Below, in pieces: positions 17,467 to 25,919 of a stretch of DNA of 64,000 nt; positions within the stretch are counted from its first letter, which is position 1; every line of letters begins with the position of its first letter. Where the stretch lies: the NCBI RefSeq assembly GCF_002283555.1, contig NZ_MVOI01000015.1, forward strand, positions 62,001-126,000. Direction: 5' to 3'. Source of the DNA: Rubrivirga sp. SAORIC476 (GTDB taxonomy: Bacteria; Bacteroidota; Rhodothermia; Rhodothermales; Rubricoccaceae). The translations under genes and the position numbers were made by a program. The notes below the pieces were generated by a model that was given only the letters and a program-made list of their open reading frames with translations, did no database searches and was not told the DNA's origin.

Positions 17467-20400
17467 CTAGAAGTTGTAGCGCACGCCGAACTGCATCCGC
17501 CAGCGCGACGCGAAGTCGCTGACCTGGGCGATCGAGTCCGGGGTCGAGAACGACAGGATCTGGCGGCCGTCGGCCGTGTAGCCGTTGTAGTCGACGAGCG
17601 TGTAGCGGTCGCCGACCGTCTCCACCTGCCCGATGTCGGTGCCGAGCAGGTCGAACACGTTCTGGATGTCGAGCGTGATCTCGATGTCCTGGCCCGTGAT
17701 CGTCTCGATGCTCTGCGCGAGGCGGGCGTCGAAGAAGTTGAGCCACGGCGCGCGCGTCGAGTTGCGCTCGAAGATCTGGCCCCGCTGGCTGGCGAGGTCC
17801 TCGTTGGCCTCGATGAAGGCGTCGAACGCGGCCCAGTCCTCGTCGCTCATCTGGACCTCGCTGCGGTCGTTCGGGACGTAGATCAGGTCGGCGCGGTCGA
17901 AGCCGTCGCCGTTGACGTCGTCACCGCTGAAGTAGACGAACGAGTACGGCCGGCCGGCCTGGCCGTCGTAGATCAGGGAGAGCGTCGTCGCGAAGCGGTT
18001 CGCGTACTCCAGGCGGTAGGACGCCGTGGCGAGCACGCGGTGCGCCACCTCGAAGTTCGAGGTCGTCAGCGGCGGGTCGTTGACGTCCAGGCCGACCGTC
18101 AGGTCGCGGACGTTCGAGCGCGCCTGGCTGCTCGTCACCGAGTTGATGTCCTTGACCTTGCCGAACGTGTAGCTGAGGCTCGTGCCGAAGGACGGCAGGA
18201 CGCCCGTGCCGAGCGGCTTCTGGAGCTGCGCGGTCGCGTTGAGGGCGTAGCCCTGGTCCGTGTTCGTGAGCACGATCACGTCCTGGTAGTCGCCCGAGAC
18301 CGCGGCGCGCGAGACGCCGTTGCGGCCGTCCACCGTGCTGTTGTCCCGGACGAACGGGGCGCGGTTGAGGCTCTGCCACTGGACGCCGTCAACGACGTCG
18401 GTGTAGAGGAGCTCACCGGTCGCCACGAAGCCCGAGGGCAGCTGCTGGTCGATGGCGAGGTTCGAGCGCCACACCGTCGGCGACTTGAAGTCGGGGTCGG
18501 TGAGGTTGATCTCGGCCGAGCCCTCGGCGAGGCCGAAGTCGGCGGCGGTGTACTGGTTGGCCGGGTCGGTCCGGAAGCCACCGGCCGCCGCGATGTCGTT
18601 GGCGCTGAACACGCCGACGCCGCCCAGCAGGGTACCGTCGTTGGAGAACGAGTTCGAGATCCAGACGGCCGGGTTGGAGCCGTTGAACAGGCCCGTGCCA
18701 CCGCGAACCTGGGTCTGCGACTCCGGGAGGGAGTAGTTGAACCCGAAGCGCGGCTGGAAGACCGGGTTGCCGTTCGGCACCTCGGTGTTGTCGAAGCCGA
18801 AGAGGCTCTCGAACGACGCGCCGTTGCTGGCCGCGTAGGCCTGACCGGGCGAGTCGAAGTAGTTCGCCATGTCGACGCGGAGGCCGAGCGTCAGCTTCAG
18901 GTTCTCGACGCCGGACCACTCGTCCTGCGCGTACAGGCTGAAGTTGGCGTAGGCGAAGTCGGCCAGGGGCCGGTCCTCACCCGGGACCGCCGAGTAGTTG
19001 CGCTCGTACCGCGAGGCCCGCCCGTTGCGGAAGTCCTCGAGGTTGTTGAAGCGATAGTACCCGTAGAAGTTGCGGATGAACAGGTTCGAGAACTGCGAGA
19101 ACGTGTTCTGCGTGCCGACCGTCACGACGTGGTCGCCCACGAAGTAGTTGAAGTTGTTGGTCAGCTCCAGCACGTCGGCGTCGATGTTGTTCGCGCCGCG
19201 GAACTGGTCCGGCCCTGCGACGACCGTCGAGCGGCCGTCGGTGCCGAGCCCCCGAATCTCGATGGACGGGAACGCCGGGAACTCCAGCACGGAGGGCTGG
19301 CGGTTGGTCTGCAGCGAGGCGCGGAACAGGTTGGCCATGTTCTGGCCGAGGATGCTCCGGAGCTCGACCACCGACGAGGTGTTCGTGTTCTCGCGGGTGT
19401 AGAGGCGGTCCTCCAGCGTGTAGAACGTGGAGCTGCGCGAGATGCCGTCGTCCTTGCGGCCCTGGACGTAGTTGAACCGCGCCGTGAGCGTGTTGGACGG
19501 GTTCAGGTTGTAGTCCAGGCGGCCGAACACCTTGCGCGAGGTCGTGCCCGCGTCGAAGGCGCCGATGGTGCCCGTCTCCCGGCCGTACTGGGTCGAGAGG
19601 ATCGACTGGATCTCCTGCGCCGCGGCGACATCGTTGAACGAGGCCGTGATCGGCTCGTTGGTGTCCCCCAGCTCGACGCTGCCGAAGAAGAACAGCTTGT
19701 CCTGCACGATCGGGCCGCCAAGGCGGGCGCCGTAGGTCAGGTCGGTGAAGTCGCCGAACGAGTCGCCGTCGACGCCCGTGCCGACGAGGTCCTGGTTGCG
19801 GCCGAGGCCGTAGACCGAGCCCGTGAACGTGTTCGTGCCGGAGCGCGTGACGACGTTGATGTTGCCGCCCGTGAAGCCACCCTGGGTGACGTCGTACGGC
19901 GCGATGGCCACGCGGAACTCGCTGACGGCGTCGAGCGAGATCGGCTGCGTGCCCGAGGAGCCGCCCGGCGAGCCGGAGCTCTCGAGCCCGAACGCGTCGT
20001 TCAGCGCCGCGCCGTCCACCTGGATGTTGTTGTAGCGGCTCGCGGTGCCGCCGACCGAGGTGCCGGCCTCGCTGCCCGTCCCGACCTGCGAGAACTGGGG
20101 CGTCAGGCGCGTGAAGTCGGTCAGGCTGCGCGAGATCGTCGGGAGCCGGTCGATCTCCTCCTCGGAGACGTTCGTGCCCGTGCCGATGTTGGACGGGTTG
20201 ATGATCGCGTTGCCCTCCGCCGTCACGATGGCCTCGCCGAGCGTGGCGTCGGCCGACCGGAGCTGGATGTCGACGGTCTCGGTCTCCGAGAGCTCAAGCA
20301 TGATGCCGGTCCGCTGGACGGACGTGAAGCCCACGAACGAGACGGTCACCGTGTAGGGACCGCCGACGCGCAGGTTGCGGAGGTTGTACTGGCCGTCGGC

Positions 20401-20601
20401 ACGGGTCGAGACGCCGTACTGCGTGCCCGAGGGCCCGTGGACGGCGAGCACGGACGCGCCGGGCAGGCCGAGGCCTGCGTCGTCGACGACGGTACCGTTG
20501 ATGGCGGCGGTGGTGACGCCCTGCGCGAACGCGGGCGTACTGGCGGCGAAGGCGACGACCGCGAGGGCCAGGCCGAGCCAGGAGAGGGTGGAGTGACGCA
20601 T
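17467..20601 (-). CDS. Oar-like TonB-dependent receptor with carboxypeptidase-regulatory-like domain
   Basis: A 1044-residue outer-membrane receptor. The signal peptide is MRHSTLSWLGLALAVVAFAA followed by STPAFAQ. A carboxypeptidase-regulatory-like domain follows (GTVVDDAGLGLPGASVLAVH; YNLRNLRVGGPYTVTVSFVG). A plug with ASRYNNIQVDGAALNDAFGL and VSEFRVAIAPYDVTQGGFTG then matches the Oar subgroup, which in other bacteria is linked to export or uptake of peptides and proteins. The barrel ends RWRMQFGVRYNF with a terminal Phe. It is separated from the downstream six-gene cluster by a hairpin, so it could share a promoter partially. Identification of the Oar subgroup is from remembered family features, not a search. 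Confidence 0.87.
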   Translation of the reverse strand: MRHSTLSWLGLALAVVAFAASTPAFAQGVTTAAINGTVVDDAGLGLPGASVLAVHGPSGTQYGVSTRADGQYNLRNLRVGGPYTVTVSFVGFTSVQRTGIMLELSETETVDIQLRSADATLGEAIVTAEGNAIINPSNIGTGTNVSEEEIDRLPTISRSLTDFTRLTPQFSQVGTGSEAGTSVGGTASRYNNIQVDGAALNDAFGLESSGSPGGSSGTQPISLDAVSEFRVAIAPYDVTQGGFTGGNINVVTRSGTNTFTGSVYGLGRNQDLVGTGVDGDSFGDFTDLTYGARLGGPIVQDKLFFFGSVELGDTNEPITASFNDVAAAQEIQSILSTQYGRETGTIGAFDAGTTSRKVFGRLDYNLNPSNTLTARFNYVQGRKDDGISRSSTFYTLEDRLYTRENTNTSSVVELRSILGQNMANLFRASLQTNRQPSVLEFPAFPSIEIRGLGTDGRSTVVAGPDQFRGANNIDADVLELTNNFNYFVGDHVVTVGTQNTFSQFSNLFIRNFYGYYRFNNLEDFRNGRASRYERNYSAVPGEDRPLADFAYANFSLYAQDEWSGVENLKLTLGLRVDMANYFDSPGQAYAASNGASFESLFGFDNTEVPNGNPVFQPRFGFNYSLPESQTQVRGGTGLFNGSNPAVWISNSFSNDGTLLGGVGVFSANDIAAAGGFRTDPANQYTAADFGLAEGSAEINLTDPDFKSPTVWRSNLAIDQQLPSGFVATGELLYTDVVDGVQWQSLNRAPFVRDNSTVDGRNGVSRAAVSGDYQDVIVLTNTDQGYALNATAQLQKPLGTGVLPSFGTSLSYTFGKVKDINSVTSSQARSNVRDLTVGLDVNDPPLTTSNFEVAHRVLATASYRLEYANRFATTLSLIYDGQAGRPYSFVYFSGDDVNGDGFDRADLIYVPNDRSEVQMSDEDWAAFDAFIEANEDLASQRGQIFERNSTRAPWLNFFDARLAQSIETITGQDIEITLDIQNVFDLLGTDIGQVETVGDRYTLVDYNGYTADGRQILSFSTPDSIAQVSDFASRWRMQFGVRYNF

Positions 20602-20646
20602 GGGTGAGGGTCGGTGATCGCGGCGAGGCGCCGCTAGGACACGAGC

Positions 20647-20654
20647 GGAACGTA
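20647..20654 (-). promoter_or_regulatory. Candidate -7 element (TACGTTCC) for the Oar-like receptor gene
   Basis: On the minus strand TACGTTCC resembles the Bacteroidota -7 box TAnnTTTG and lies 46 bases upstream of the ATG at 20601. No convincing -33 element was seen. Confidence 0.35.
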
Positions 20655-20804
20655 TCTCCCACCGCCCCTTCCGCCGGTTCAGATCCCGTGGAGCAACCGA
20701 CGCTTAACACTCCCCACGCACGACCCTCACACTGCGGTAACGATTCGGTCATGTGGCGACAATCCGGACGGCTCAAGCCCCAGCCGCCGGGCGGGCGGTG
20801 CCCT

Positions 20805-20818
20805 CCTCGGCGCCGAGG
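20805..20818. repeat. Dispersed palindrome CCTCGG-CG-CCGAGG, copy downstream of ggt
   Basis: A perfect 14-bp palindrome located 9 bp beyond the stop codon of the gamma-glutamyltransferase gene. It belongs to the family also seen at 24359, 25882, 28343, 29098, 30115 and 56930. Confidence 0.75.
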
Positions 20819-20827
20819 CCGCGCGGG

Positions 20828-22582
20828 TCAGTACCCCACCGCCGCGTCCTCGCCACGTGGGTCGGCGCCGCCCAGCAGCACGCGCCCGGCCGTGCCCGCC
20901 TCGATGGCGTCGAGGCCGGACGGGTCCGTCGAGGCCCGCGCGTCGTCGTAGACCACCTCGATGGCGTCGACCCGGCTCCAGTGGCCGCCGGACACGTCCA
21001 CGTCCCAGCCGCGCTCCTGGAGCGCCACGATCACGTCCTCCGCCAGCCCCTGGTGCTCGGCGTAGAGCACGTCCGGCAACCACTGGTGATGCACGCGCGG
21101 CGCCGCGACGGCCTCCTGCACGTCCATCCCGTGGTCGATGATGTTGAGGATGGTCTCGTAGACCGCCGTGATGATGCGCGGCCCGCCCGGGCTCCCGACC
21201 ACCAGCATCAGTCGCCCCTCGGGGTCCTCCACGATGGTCGGCGTCATCGACGACAGCATCCGCTTGCCGGGGCCGACCGCGTTGGCCTCGCCCTGCACCA
21301 GCCCGAACATGTTGGGCTGGCCCGGCGCCGACGTGAAGTCGTCCATCTCGTTGTTGAGGAAGAAGCCCGCGCCCTCGACCACCACCCGCGACCCGAAGCC
21401 GCCGTTGAGCGTCGTCGTGACCGACACCGCCGTGCCCTCGGCGTCGACGACCGAGTAGTGGGTCGTCTGGGGCGACTCGGCGCGCGGCTGTCCGGCGCCG
21501 AGGTCCGTGCTCGCGCTCGCCCGCACCGGGTCGAAGTCCGCCATCCGGGCCGCCGTGTACGCCGGGTCGATCAGTTCGGCCGTCGGCAGGTCGGTGAAGT
21601 CCGGATCGCCCAGGAATTCGGCCCGGTCGGCGAAGGCGCGGCGCATGGCCTCCCCCATCAGGTGCACCGAGGCGGACGAGTTGAAGCCGAGCGCGGCGAG
21701 GTCGAACGGCTCGACGGCGTCCAGCATCTGGATCAGCGCCACGCCGCCCGACGACGGCGGCGGCATCGAGAAGACACGGTGGCCGCGGTACTCGCCCACC
21801 AGCGGCGCCCGCTCGACGGCCTCGTAGCCCGCGAGGTCGGCGTGCGTGATGATGCCGCCCCCTCGTTCCATCTCGGCCACCAGCAGGTCGGCCGTCTCGC
21901 CCGTGTAGAACCCATCCCGCCCCTCGTCGCGGATCCGGCGCAGCACCGCCGCCAGTTCCGGCTGGCGGAACGTCTCGCCTTCCGAGTACCCGCCAGGCTG
22001 GGTGAAGTGGCGGACGGTGCCCGCGTACGGGGCGAAGCGCTCGGCATAGGCGTTCATCAGCTCCGCCTCGGCGCGGCTGAGCGGGTAGCCCTCGGCGAGA
22101 CGGATGGCGGGCGCGAGCACGTCGGCGAGGGGCGCGCGGCCATACTGGGCGTGCGCCTTCAACATCCCGGCGACGGCGCCGGGCACGCCGGAGGCAAGAT
22201 GCCCGCGGCGGCTCAGGTCCGGGCGGATGGCGCCCGTCGAGTCGTCGATGTACATGTCGCGCGTGGCTGCGGCCGGGCCGGTCTCGCGGTAGTCGATGGT
22301 GGTGGCGGTGCCGTCGGGGAAGCGGATCACCATGAACCCGCCCCCGCCGATGTTGCCCGCGACGGGGAACGTGACGGCCAGCGCGAAGCCCGTCGCCACG
22401 GCCGCGTCGACGGCGTTGCCGCCGCCCCGCATCACCTCGACGCCCGCGGCGGAGGCGTTGACCTCGGCCGAGACCACCATCCCGTTCTCGGCGCGGAGCG
22501 GGTCGCTCGTCGGCGACCGCTGCGCCCGGCAGGCGGACGCGACGAGGAGGACGGCGAGCAGGAGCGGGAGGCGACGGGTCAC
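20828..22582 (-). CDS. ggt: Gamma-glutamyltransferase
   Basis: A 584-residue autoprocessing enzyme that cleaves gamma-glutamyl bonds of glutathione and related peptides in the periplasm or at the cell surface. The GTG start at 22582 gives a signal ending in Cys18 (LLVASACRA), so it is either a lipoprotein with a non-standard lipobox or a signal-peptidase I substrate. The order of motifs is typical: GGNAVDAAVATGFALAVTFP, GNIGGGGFMV, DYRETGP, SGVPGAVAGM, the processing site TTHYSVVD with nucleophile Thr373, GFFLNNEMDDF, GKRMLSSMTPTIV and GSPGGPRII. Length matches the family. A copy of the dispersed palindrome follows the stop. Confidence 0.93.
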   Translation of the reverse strand: MTRRLPLLLAVLLVASACRAQRSPTSDPLRAENGMVVSAEVNASAAGVEVMRGGGNAVDAAVATGFALAVTFPVAGNIGGGGFMVIRFPDGTATTIDYRETGPAAATRDMYIDDSTGAIRPDLSRRGHLASGVPGAVAGMLKAHAQYGRAPLADVLAPAIRLAEGYPLSRAEAELMNAYAERFAPYAGTVRHFTQPGGYSEGETFRQPELAAVLRRIRDEGRDGFYTGETADLLVAEMERGGGIITHADLAGYEAVERAPLVGEYRGHRVFSMPPPSSGGVALIQMLDAVEPFDLAALGFNSSASVHLMGEAMRRAFADRAEFLGDPDFTDLPTAELIDPAYTAARMADFDPVRASASTDLGAGQPRAESPQTTHYSVVDAEGTAVSVTTTLNGGFGSRVVVEGAGFFLNNEMDDFTSAPGQPNMFGLVQGEANAVGPGKRMLSSMTPTIVEDPEGRLMLVVGSPGGPRIITAVYETILNIIDHGMDVQEAVAAPRVHHQWLPDVLYAEHQGLAEDVIVALQERGWDVDVSGGHWSRVDAIEVVYDDARASTDPSGLDAIEAGTAGRVLLGGADPRGEDAAVGY

Positions 22583-22634
22583 GGAGGTGCAGGAGAGGAG
22601 CGTCGGAACCTACGCCGCCCCTCCCCTCTCTGGC

Positions 22635-24296
22635 TCACCGCACCACCGTCATCCGCGTCTGCGCCCGCACGCCCCAGGCCTCCAGCACGACGGCGTAGAC
22701 GCCGGACGGAAGCCCGTCCGTGGCGACGTCCAGCCGGTGGGTCCCGGCGGCCAGGGCCGCGTCCGTGATCGTCGCCACCGTCCGCCCCAGGGCGTCCACG
22801 AGCGTCATGCGGACGCGCTGCGCGCGGTCGAGCGCGACCGTGACGCGGGCCGCCCCCGCCGTCGGGTTCGGCGCGGGCGCCGAGAGCCGCACCGAGGCCG
22901 ACCGGTCCGCCTCGGCCGACGTGTCGCCCATGTCGAGGCGCATCAACTGCGTCGTGACCGCCAGCGTCACCGGGTCCCGCGTGCCGACCTCCAGCAGCAG
23001 CGTCTCCCCCAGCCACCCGAGCGACGCCGCCTGGCTGTTCGCGGGCAGCGCCACCAGCGGCGCGGCGGCGGCGCCGAACGCCGCGACGCGCTCCAGCGCG
23101 CAGTCGGTGTACGACGCCGCGCACGTCTGGACGATCACGGCCGTCCCGTCGGCGAGGAGCGGACCGGCGAGGCGCCCGCCGGTCGAGGCCGGGATCTCGA
23201 CCAGCGACGCACCGTCGGTCGCGAACAGACGCGTGTCCAGCGTGGCGGGCTGGGCGAGCAGGTAGAACGCGTCGTCGGTCTGGGCGCAGGACGGGTTCCA
23301 GCGGGCCTCCGCCGAGCCCGTCGTGCACTGGACGCGGCTGCCGGTGCTCCCCGGCCGAATGTCGCCGAGGAGCGTCAGCGTGGCGCCGTCGAACACGTAC
23401 GGCTCGGGGCCGACGGCCGGGTCGGGCTGGGCGAGGACGATCACGCGCCCGCCTGCGAGGCCGAGTGGCTGGGGGGCGCTGCCGAGGGCGCCGGGCGCGG
23501 CGTCGACGGCCAGGCTCGCGTCGCCGCCCGCGCTCGTCCACAGCTCGCGTCCCGCCTCCACCCCGGCGGCGTCGGGCCCCGTCGCGGCGAACACGACCTG
23601 CCCGTTCCAGGCGAGGAGTGAGCCCGGTGCGCTCGACCCGGCCCCCTCCACGATGTCGCGCACGCGCGCCAGCCCAGGCCCGAGAGCGCGGTAGAGTTCG
23701 ACGCCCGTCGATCCGTCGGTCGCCGCGAACAGCACAGTGCCGCCGAGGTCGGTAAAACCCGACGGCGAGGCGTCACAGCTTCCCGGACACAGATCCTGCA
23801 CCAGATTGACCGCCTCGCCCTCGGTCCGCCACACCTCACATCCCTCCGCCGTCGTGCAGGCGGTGAAGTAGAGGCCGACGCTCGTCGGGGTCAGCTGGCC
23901 AAGCCCACCGTTATCGATGGCTGTGACGCCCGAAAACCGCTCCACGCCGAGCCCGTCGGCCGTGGTCCGAAAGAGACCGTTCGTCACCGGCCCGCTCCCC
24001 GCGTCGACGGTGGCGACGAAGTAGCCGCGCCCGCCGAAGGGCACCAGCCCGCGGGCGCTCGGCGCGATGCCCAGGACATCCAGCGAGACCGTCCCGCCGG
24101 GCGTCCCGTCCGTCCGCCACAGGCGGAAGTCGCTCTCGCCCGGCGCGAGCCCGGCGAAGACGACGGCGCCGCCCACGTCGACGTAGGGCGCGAAGAACGG
24201 CTGGGCGTTGACGTCCACGTCGGCCAGCGGCGTGAGCGTCTGGGCAGACGCGGTGCCGACGAGAGCGAGGGCGAGGAGGGCAGAGCGAAGGCGCAT
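22635..24296 (-). CDS. ELWxxDGT-type propeller protein with T9SS sorting domain
   Basis: A 553-residue exported protein. The ATG at 24296 gives the signal MRLRSALLALALVGTASAQ, while an upstream in-frame ATG would add 18 basic residues. The body is made of repeats of the ELWxxDGT type (FRLWRTDGTPGGTVSLDVLG; CEVWRTEGEAVNLVQDLCPG; AGRELWTSAGGDASLAVDAA), which are thought to form a beta-propeller. It ends in a clear sorting domain (VRMTLVDALGRTVATITDAA ... GLPSGVYAVVLEAWGVRAQT). The gene at 47735 encodes a protein of the same architecture. The function of these propellers is not established. Confidence 0.8.
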   Translation of the reverse strand: MRLRSALLALALVGTASAQTLTPLADVDVNAQPFFAPYVDVGGAVVFAGLAPGESDFRLWRTDGTPGGTVSLDVLGIAPSARGLVPFGGRGYFVATVDAGSGPVTNGLFRTTADGLGVERFSGVTAIDNGGLGQLTPTSVGLYFTACTTAEGCEVWRTEGEAVNLVQDLCPGSCDASPSGFTDLGGTVLFAATDGSTGVELYRALGPGLARVRDIVEGAGSSAPGSLLAWNGQVVFAATGPDAAGVEAGRELWTSAGGDASLAVDAAPGALGSAPQPLGLAGGRVIVLAQPDPAVGPEPYVFDGATLTLLGDIRPGSTGSRVQCTTGSAEARWNPSCAQTDDAFYLLAQPATLDTRLFATDGASLVEIPASTGGRLAGPLLADGTAVIVQTCAASYTDCALERVAAFGAAAAPLVALPANSQAASLGWLGETLLLEVGTRDPVTLAVTTQLMRLDMGDTSAEADRSASVRLSAPAPNPTAGAARVTVALDRAQRVRMTLVDALGRTVATITDAALAAGTHRLDVATDGLPSGVYAVVLEAWGVRAQTRMTVVR

Positions 24297-24358
24297 CGGA
24301 AGGAGGGTCGAGATCCTCCCCCTACCGATTGCGGTCGCCCGACCTGTCATCCGCCCTG

Positions 24359-24372
24359 CCTCGGTGCCGAGG
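24359..24372. repeat. Dispersed palindrome CCTCGG-TG-CCGAGG
   Basis: A perfect palindrome apart from the central TG dinucleotide. It lies between the propeller gene start (24296) and the stop of the next minus-strand gene (24399), 26 bp beyond that stop. Confidence 0.75.
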
Positions 24373-24398
24373 CGGCGAAACGGAGTCGTCCGCGCGGC

Positions 24399-25829
24399 TC
24401 ACCATGCTACGGTCAGCCCCGCGCTGGCCGTTCCTGCCTCGGTCACGACGCGGACCGAGTAGGCGCCCACCGGCCAGCCCTCCGCGTCTAGCGCAACCCG
24501 CTGGCCGTCCGTCGCCGCGCCCTCGTGGAGCACCGCCACCTCGCGGCCCAGCGCGTCGACCACGCTCACCCGGACCGCCTGCGGCGATGCCAGCGACAGC
24601 CGCACCGTCACGGCTCCGCCGGTCGGGTTCGGCCACACCGACACGCCGACCGAGGCGGGCGCCTCCGGCTCTGGATCGCGTGCCACCGGCTGCATCGCCT
24701 CCGCCACACGGCCCCGCGACCGATACGACCACGACGCCTTGTTGCCGCTCCGCACCGTCCCCGCGTACAGCCTGCCGTCCGGGCCAGTCTCCACCGTCTC
24801 GGCGTAGGTAGTGTGGCCGTCCGAGTGCACCATCACGCCCGGCACCCGCCCGATCTGCGTCCATGTCTCGCCGCCGTCGGTTGTCGCCCACACCCGGCCC
24901 GGGTACGGGTCCGCCGCCGCTGCCCAGCCCGGACCTCCGCCGACCTCCGTCGGCACCGCCGTGAGCGCCGTCCACGTCCCGCCGTACTCGAAGGCGTGGA
25001 CCTCGCGCCACGTCTCGCCCTCGTCGTCCGAGGTCCAGGCGTAGGTGCTCGGCCGACCGGCCTGCGTGCCGATGATCAGCAGGCGCCCCTCGGTGGAGTC
25101 GCCCGGTCGGCCCGTCACGAAGCCATCGAGCATCAGCATCTCCGTCAGGTCGAAGCCGATCCGCGTCGTGTCGTAGAGCGCCGGGATGGGCGCGTAGGTC
25201 TGGCCGCCGTCGCGCGAGAGCACCGCGCCGTAGAAGCCCGCCGCGACGACGCGCCCGGAGCGGAAGGTGTGGAGCCGGAAGGTCTGGAGACGGGGCGAAG
25301 TCACCGTGCGCGTCCAGGTGTCGCCGCCGTCGTCGGAGTAGACCGTCGCGGGCGAGTGGCCCGAGACGAGGCGGCCGGGGTAAGGCGAGTCGGGCGGGAA
25401 CTGGTCGAGGGCGCCTCGTGAGCCGATGCGGCTTCGCCTGCTGCCATCGGGGTTGGGGGGCTCGAGGACGCCGTCGAAAGTCTGGCCGCCATCGACGGAG
25501 CGGTAGAGGCTTCCTCCGACGAAGAGGGTGTCGGGGCCGCTCTCGTCGAAGGGGTCGCCCAGGAACAACATCGGCCCGCCCTGCGGGAAGAGGTAGACCT
25601 GCTCCCATGCCCCGTCGATCTGGTCGAGGCGGTAGACGCCAGAGTCCCCACCCCAGATGGTGGGCGCGTCGCGGTCACCGGAGAAGGTGAACGCCTGGAG
25701 TTGCTGCCGCGCGTCGCCGAGCGGCTCCCAGGCGGTCGTGTCGTCGAGGGCGCCCTGTGCGTGCGCGCTCATGCCTGCCCCCAGCGCGAGGGCGAGCACG
25801 AACAGGCAGACGAAATGCGGGCGCAGCAT
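24399..25829 (-). CDS. BNR/sortilin-like propeller protein with T9SS sorting domain
   Basis: A 476-residue secreted protein. The ATG at 25829 gives the signal MLRPHFVCLFVLALALGAGM followed by SAHAQ. BNR/Asp-box-like repeats are visible: SLYRSVDGGQTFDG, TVYSDDGGDTWTRT, AVLSRDGGQTYAPI, YAWTSDDEGETWRE and RVWATTDGGETWTQ. These build sialidase- or sortilin-like propellers, but the catalytic Arg triad and Tyr of sialidases could not be identified, so a binding role is as likely as a hydrolytic one. The C-terminus is a sorting domain (VRVSVVDALGREVAVLHEGA ... WPVGAYSVRVVTEAG). A TATCCTTTG box at 25847-25855 on this strand is a possible promoter element. Confidence 0.8.
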   Translation of the reverse strand: MLRPHFVCLFVLALALGAGMSAHAQGALDDTTAWEPLGDARQQLQAFTFSGDRDAPTIWGGDSGVYRLDQIDGAWEQVYLFPQGGPMLFLGDPFDESGPDTLFVGGSLYRSVDGGQTFDGVLEPPNPDGSRRSRIGSRGALDQFPPDSPYPGRLVSGHSPATVYSDDGGDTWTRTVTSPRLQTFRLHTFRSGRVVAAGFYGAVLSRDGGQTYAPIPALYDTTRIGFDLTEMLMLDGFVTGRPGDSTEGRLLIIGTQAGRPSTYAWTSDDEGETWREVHAFEYGGTWTALTAVPTEVGGGPGWAAAADPYPGRVWATTDGGETWTQIGRVPGVMVHSDGHTTYAETVETGPDGRLYAGTVRSGNKASWSYRSRGRVAEAMQPVARDPEPEAPASVGVSVWPNPTGGAVTVRLSLASPQAVRVSVVDALGREVAVLHEGAATDGQRVALDAEGWPVGAYSVRVVTEAGTASAGLTVAW

Positions 25830-25881
25830 CGGGACGGAGTGAGTGCCAAAGGATAGGCACACGCTCCCACCGACTCTGTCC

Positions 25882-25912
25882 ACCTCGGCGCCTCCACGGT
25901 GCCACCGAGGTA
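25882..25912. repeat. Interrupted copy of the CCTCGG/CCGAGG palindrome
   Basis: ACCTCGG (25882-25888) and CCGAGGT (about 25905-25911) are exact reverse complements separated by 16 bases, in contrast to the two-base centre of the other copies. It lies just beyond the stop of the S9 peptidase gene. It could be a copy with an internal insertion. Confidence 0.5.
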
Positions 25913-25919
25913 GGCGGGG

